Below are positions 59,621-64,000 of a stretch of 64,000 bases of DNA, piece by piece (position 1 is the first letter of the stretch; each line of letters starts with the position of its first letter). Made by a program: the position numbers and the translations under genes. Below the pieces are notes generated by a model, which saw only the letters and a program-made list of their open reading frames with translations, ran no database searches and was not told the origin of the DNA. The stretch is from Mycolicibacterium sp. P1-18 (GTDB taxonomy: Bacteria > Actinomycetota > Actinomycetes > Mycobacteriales > Mycobacteriaceae): NCBI RefSeq assembly GCF_008329535.1, contig NZ_NPKR01000002.1:248001-312000 (forward strand), written 5' to 3'.

Positions 59621-60487
59621 ATGTTCGCGAAGGGGCACGGGACGGAGAACGACTTCGTCGTGCTGCCCGACGTCGGTGCCCGCCTGGCACTCACCCCCGG
59701 GGTGGTATCCGCGCTGTGCGACCGCCGCCGCGGCCTCGGCGCCGACGGCGTCCTGCGCGTGACCACGGCCGACGCGGCCCGCGACGCCGGGGTGTTCGAC
59801 CGCATTCCCGAGGGCGTCGGGCCAGGGGACTGGTACATGGACTACCGCAACGCCGACGGGTCCGTGGCCCAGATGTGCGGCAACGGCGTGCGCGTGTTCG
59901 CCCACTACCTGCGGGTCAGCGGACTCGAGCAGCGCGACGAATTCGTCGTCGGCTCATTGGCCGGGCCACGCCAGGTGGTGCTGCGCGACGTCACCGACCT
60001 GTCCGCGGACGTCACGGTCGACATGGGCAAGGCCAACCAGTTCGGCCCAGGGGCCGCGGTCGTGGGCGGCCGTCGGTTCAGCGGAGTGGCCGTGGACGTC
60101 GGAAATCCGCATCTCGCCTGCGTGGACGGATCGCTCACCGCCGCCGACCTCGCCGACCTCGACGTCGCCGCACCGGTGTGGTTCGACGCCGCGCAGTTCC
60201 CCGAGGGCGTCAACGTGGAAGTGCTGACCGCCCCGGTCGACGACGCCGTGACGATGCGGGTCCACGAGCGCGGCGTCGGCGAAACGCGCTCGTGCGGAAC
60301 GGGAACCGTCGCGGCCGCCGTCGCGGCGCTGCGCCATCGGGGCGACGAGACGGGCACGCTTGCCGTGCGGATCCCCGGCGGCGAGGTCACCGTGACGATC
60401 ACCGACACCACCAGTTACCTGCGCGGGCCGTCGGTGATGGTGGCCCAGGGCGAGCTGTCCGACCACTGGTGGCGGGCTCAGCTGTGA
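59621..60487 (+). CDS. dapF: Diaminopimelate epimerase
   Basis: DapF interconverts LL- and meso-diaminopimelate, giving the cell-wall cross-linking residue and the lysine precursor. The 288-residue protein has the first catalytic Cys in [13 protein letters not shown] and the second in [22 protein letters not shown] at the start and GNPHLACVD are family motifs. ATG 59621 gives the conserved MFAKGHG start; GTG 59618 is directly before it. It is cotranscribed with miaA and probably hflX. dapB and dapA are also in this window, so three steps of the pathway lie within 48 kb. Confidence 0.97.
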   Translation: MFAKGHGTENDFVVLPDVGARLALTPGVVSALCDRRRGLGADGVLRVTTADAARDAGVFDRIPEGVGPGDWYMDYRNADGSVAQMCGNGVRVFAHYLRVSGLEQRDEFVVGSLAGPRQVVLRDVTDLSADVTVDMGKANQFGPGAAVVGGRRFSGVAVDVGNPHLACVDGSLTAADLADLDVAAPVWFDAAQFPEGVNVEVLTAPVDDAVTMRVHERGVGETRSCGTGTVAAAVAALRHRGDETGTLAVRIPGGEVTVTITDTTSYLRGPSVMVAQGELSDHWWRAQL

Positions 60488-60535
60488 ATATTCAGATGCG
60501 TGACAACACCTAAGAGGGGCAATATCTCCAACCAC

Positions 60536-61933
<1,398 letters not shown>

Positions 61934-62210
61934 GCCGCCGAGGCGGTCGGGGCCCGCGCGTGCGGTAGAGTTGGTCTCAATGTTGGTGTCGCTTCGCGCC
62001 GTCAACACGTCGTGGAACGCTCGATCTTCCCGGTGCCTTCAGTCACAGTGACGTGACTCGCGGCATGCCGGCGATCAGTGCATTGCACTAGCTCTTCTCG
62101 CGGCGATCGATATTGCCCACCGGCAATCTCGCCCATCGAGCCACGTATTCGCCTGACCCCTTCGTCTCGCAGACGCGGCCGCACCCATGCCGGAAAGGCA
62201 CTTCACACAC
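61934..62210 (+). promoter_or_regulatory. Promoter and long 5' leader of the DEAD-box helicase gene
   Basis: A 277-bp spacer. TAGAGT at 61966-61971 is a good -10 box and would give a leader of about 235 nt. The leader contains short self-complementary stretches such as CAGTCACAGTGACGTGACTCG and AGTGCATTGCACT and ends with a GGAAAGG ribosome site. Long structured leaders are usual on RNA-helicase mRNAs that respond to cold or autoregulate; the role here is inferred. Confidence 0.5.
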
Positions 62211-63590
62211 ATGACCTCAGCACAACCCACCTTCGAATCTCTCGGTGTGCCGGAGCGCGTCAGCCGCGTTCTCGCCGACCAGGGCATCGCCAGCCCGTTC
62301 CCGATCCAGACCGGAACGCTCCCCGACACGCTCGGCGGCCGCGACGTCCTCGGCCGTGGAAAGACCGGCAGCGGTAAGACGCTGGCCTTCTCCATCCCGC
62401 TGGTGTCGCGTCTCGCCGGTGGCCACCGACGTCCGTCCAAGCCCACCGGCCTGGTACTGGCCCCCACCCGTGAACTGGCCACCCAGATCACCGCGGTCAT
62501 CGCACCGCTCGCCGCCGCGCTCGGCATGAACGTCACCACCATCTTCGGTGGCGTGTCGCAGAGCCGCCAGGTGTCCGCGCTGCGTGCCGGCGTCGACATC
62601 GTGGTCGCCTGCCCCGGGCGCCTCGAGGACCTGATGAAGCAGCGCCACATCTCGCTGGACGACGTACAGATCACCGTCCTCGACGAGGCCGACCACATGG
62701 CCGACCTGGGCTTCCTGCCCGGTGTGACGCGCATCCTGGCCGCCACCCCGGCCAACGGTCAGCGACTGCTGTTCTCGGCGACCCTGGACAACGGCGTCGA
62801 CAAGCTCGTCAACCGCTTCCTGCGCAACCCCGTCACCCACTCGGTCGACGAGATCGACGCGCCGCCGGTGGCCATGACGCACCACGTCTACCACGTCTCC
62901 GGCGCTGCCGAGAAGACGCAACTGGTGCACCTGCTCGCCTCGGGCACCGGCCGCCGAATCCTGTTCATGCGCACCAAGCACCAGGCGCGCAAGCTCGCCA
63001 AGCAGCTCACCGACGCCGGCGTTCCGTCCGTCGACCTGCACGGCAACCTGTCTCAGCCCGCGCGCGACCGCAACCTCGCCGCCTTCAGCTCCGGTGACGC
63101 GCGCGTGCTCGTCGCCACCGACATCGCCGCCCGCGGCGTCCACGTCGACGACGTCGAACTGGTCGTCCACGTGGATCCGCCCGTCGAGCACAAGGCGTAC
63201 CTGCACCGCTCGGGACGCACCGCCCGCGCGGGGAGCGCCGGCGACGTCGTGACCGTGGTCCTGCCCGAACAGCGCAGGGACACTCAGCAGTTGCTGCGCA
63301 AGGCCGGCATCTCGGCCCAGCCGCAGCAGGTGCGTGCCGACTCGGCGAGCGTTCTCGAACTCGTCGGCGAGATCGCCCCGCACCGCGAGCCGCCGGTGCG
63401 TCCGGCCACCCCGCCGTCCTCGCGTGGCGGCAACCGAAGCACCGGTGGATCGGGACGCGGCAACGGTTCTCCGTTCCGCGGCAACGCCGCCGGTGGTCGC
63501 CCGGGTGGCTCGAGCGGTGGCGCCCGTCGCGGTGGCGGCGGTCCCCGTCGCCCCCGGTCCGGCTCGGGTCGGGCTCAGACCAGCTCCTAG
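62211..63590 (+). CDS. rhlE: DEAD-box ATP-dependent RNA helicase (RhlE-type)
   Basis: The 459-residue helicase unwinds RNA in turnover or ribosome assembly. In order: Q motif (FESLGVPERVSRVLADQGIASPFPIQ), Walker A GRGKTGSGKT, PTRELA, VLDEADHM, LFSATLDN, DIAARGVHVDDV and HRSGRTARAG (Ser replaces the usual Ile). The C-terminus from about 395 is rich in Gly, Arg and Ser, an RNA-binding tail. ATG 62211 has a GGAAAGG ribosome site 14 nt upstream; ATG 62187 is less likely. The stop overlaps the convergent molybdoenzyme in CTAG. Confidence 0.93.
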   Translation: MTSAQPTFESLGVPERVSRVLADQGIASPFPIQTGTLPDTLGGRDVLGRGKTGSGKTLAFSIPLVSRLAGGHRRPSKPTGLVLAPTRELATQITAVIAPLAAALGMNVTTIFGGVSQSRQVSALRAGVDIVVACPGRLEDLMKQRHISLDDVQITVLDEADHMADLGFLPGVTRILAATPANGQRLLFSATLDNGVDKLVNRFLRNPVTHSVDEIDAPPVAMTHHVYHVSGAAEKTQLVHLLASGTGRRILFMRTKHQARKLAKQLTDAGVPSVDLHGNLSQPARDRNLAAFSSGDARVLVATDIAARGVHVDDVELVVHVDPPVEHKAYLHRSGRTARAGSAGDVVTVVLPEQRRDTQQLLRKAGISAQPQQVRADSASVLELVGEIAPHREPPVRPATPPSSRGGNRSTGGSGRGNGSPFRGNAAGGRPGGSSGGARRGGGGPRRPRSGSGRAQTSS

Positions 63591-64000
63591 TCTCCGATCG
63601 TCGGGCGGCCATCCGGTCGCCCGACGATCGTCGGCGGCTCGTGTGCCCGCACCGGCGGCAACGCGCCGTCGAACCGTTCGACCTGCACCAGCACGTGAGC
63701 GCCCGTGCAGCCCTTGGCCAATGACGACGTGCCGACGTCGGCGGTCAGCACGTTCGGGTTGCCGTGCACGCACATCGCGTCCGGGTCGGCCGGGTCTTCG
63801 GGGTCATACCAGGCGCCGGTCGACAACTGCACCACACCGCGGCGAAGCCCGTCGTCGACGACGAGCCCGGCCAGGCATGCACCGCGATCGTTGAACACCC
63901 GCACCACCTCGCCGGCCGCCACGCCACGATCGCGGGCGTCGTCGGGATGCATGCGAATCGGCTCGCGCCCGTGAATCTTGGCGTCCAGACTGGTCTTTCC
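63587..64000 (-). CDS. BisC-like molybdopterin oxidoreductase (C-terminal part)
   Basis: This is the 137-residue C-terminal end of a DMSO-reductase family molybdoenzyme; the rest lies outside the window and the frame is open to the edge. Sequence resembling biotin sulfoxide/TMAO reductases is visible: KIHGREPIRMHPDDARDRG, VVRVFNDRGACLAGLVV, VVQLSTGAWYDPEDPADPD, CVHGNPNVLTADVGTSSLAKGCTG. This domain binds the pterin cofactor. The last 14 residues repeat GRPDGRPT and are encoded by a hairpin that overlaps the helicase stop region. Confidence 0.88.
   Translation of the reverse strand, partial: GKTSLDAKIHGREPIRMHPDDARDRGVAAGEVVRVFNDRGACLAGLVVDDGLRRGVVQLSTGAWYDPEDPADPDAMCVHGNPNVLTADVGTSSLAKGCTGAHVLVQVERFDGALPPVRAHEPPTIVGRPDGRPTIGD
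63595..63630. terminator. 13-bp perfect inverted repeat in the 3' end of the BisC-like gene
   Basis: Arms CGATCGTCGGGCG and CGCCCGACGATCG around a 10-nt loop, beginning 4 bp after the rhlE stop. No U-tract follows. It is read as coding by the convergent gene and may stop rhlE transcription, acting as a terminator embedded in an opposite gene. Confidence 0.6.

Overview
The window is high-GC actinobacterial chromosome, almost certainly from a non-tuberculous Mycobacterium (Mycolicibacterium-type fast grower). Gene content and order follow the Mycobacterium tuberculosis Rv2786c-Rv2725c stretch read in reverse: ribF-rpsO-lppU-gpsI-pepR, ald/aldR, dapB, thyA-folA, dapA-rnj, ftsK, argA/pgsA, clgR-pspA-pspM, ephG, a DUF3046 gene, recA-recX, miaB, miaA-dapF-hflX. 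recA carries no intein, unlike M. tuberculosis. Species assignment is inference from synteny; no rRNA or tRNA gene is visible.

Layout. 1-5.6 kb: FAD synthesis, ribosomal protein S15, a lipoprotein, polynucleotide phosphorylase and an M16 peptidase. 5.6-12.8 kb: a GXWXG/DUF4334 protein, alanine dehydrogenase with its divergent Lrp-type regulator, and a ureohydrolase + NCS1 transporter pair divergent from a PucR-type regulator. 12.8-17.5 kb: dapB and a translationally coupled run of small genes, an SDR, a CoA-ester lyase and a dienelactone-hydrolase-like protein. 17.57-18.57 kb: a DUF559 nuclease-like gene bracketed by two ~60-bp repeats, inserted beside thyA. 18.6-21.1 kb: thyA-folA and a YcaQ/AlkX-like gene. 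21.2-29.2 kb is accessory: a large LuxR-type ATPase regulator, two secreted proteins, and an APC permease/deaminase/alpha-beta hydrolase cluster with a divergent GntR regulator, in the place where thyX would be expected next to dapA. 29.2-45.5 kb is mostly core (dapA-rnj, SulP-carbonic anhydrase fusion, ftsK, psp operon, recA-recX). 45.5-48.8 kb is a glutamate-type ABC uptake operon (gluABCD order). 48.9-51 kb: miaB and a membrane protein. 51.2-56.4 kb is a second accessory block with a STAS-like protein, an internally deleted decarboxylase remnant, a spore-photoproduct-lyase-like gene without a normal start codon, an MscS channel and a cytochrome P450. 56.5-64 kb: DUF349 protein, miaA-dapF-hflX, a DEAD-box helicase with a long leader, and the C-terminus of a BisC-like molybdoenzyme.

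Together the genes cover lysine/diaminopimelate synthesis (dapB, dapA, dapF), one-carbon/thymidylate metabolism (thyA, folA), RNA turnover (gpsI, rnj, rhlE), tRNA modification (miaA, miaB), DNA repair (recA, recX, AlkX-like, SplB-like), envelope stress (clgR-pspA-pspM) and nitrogen-compound uptake (NCS1, APC, gluABCD). Many promoters place a TANNNT -10 box 6-8 nt before the start codon, implying leaderless mRNAs. The most unusual features are the repeat-bracketed DUF559 gene, the decarboxylase lacking its PLP domain, the SplB-like frame without ATG/GTG/TTG at its conserved N-terminus, and several well-formed operators (6192-6209, 23975-23990, 28375-28393, 33012-33031).
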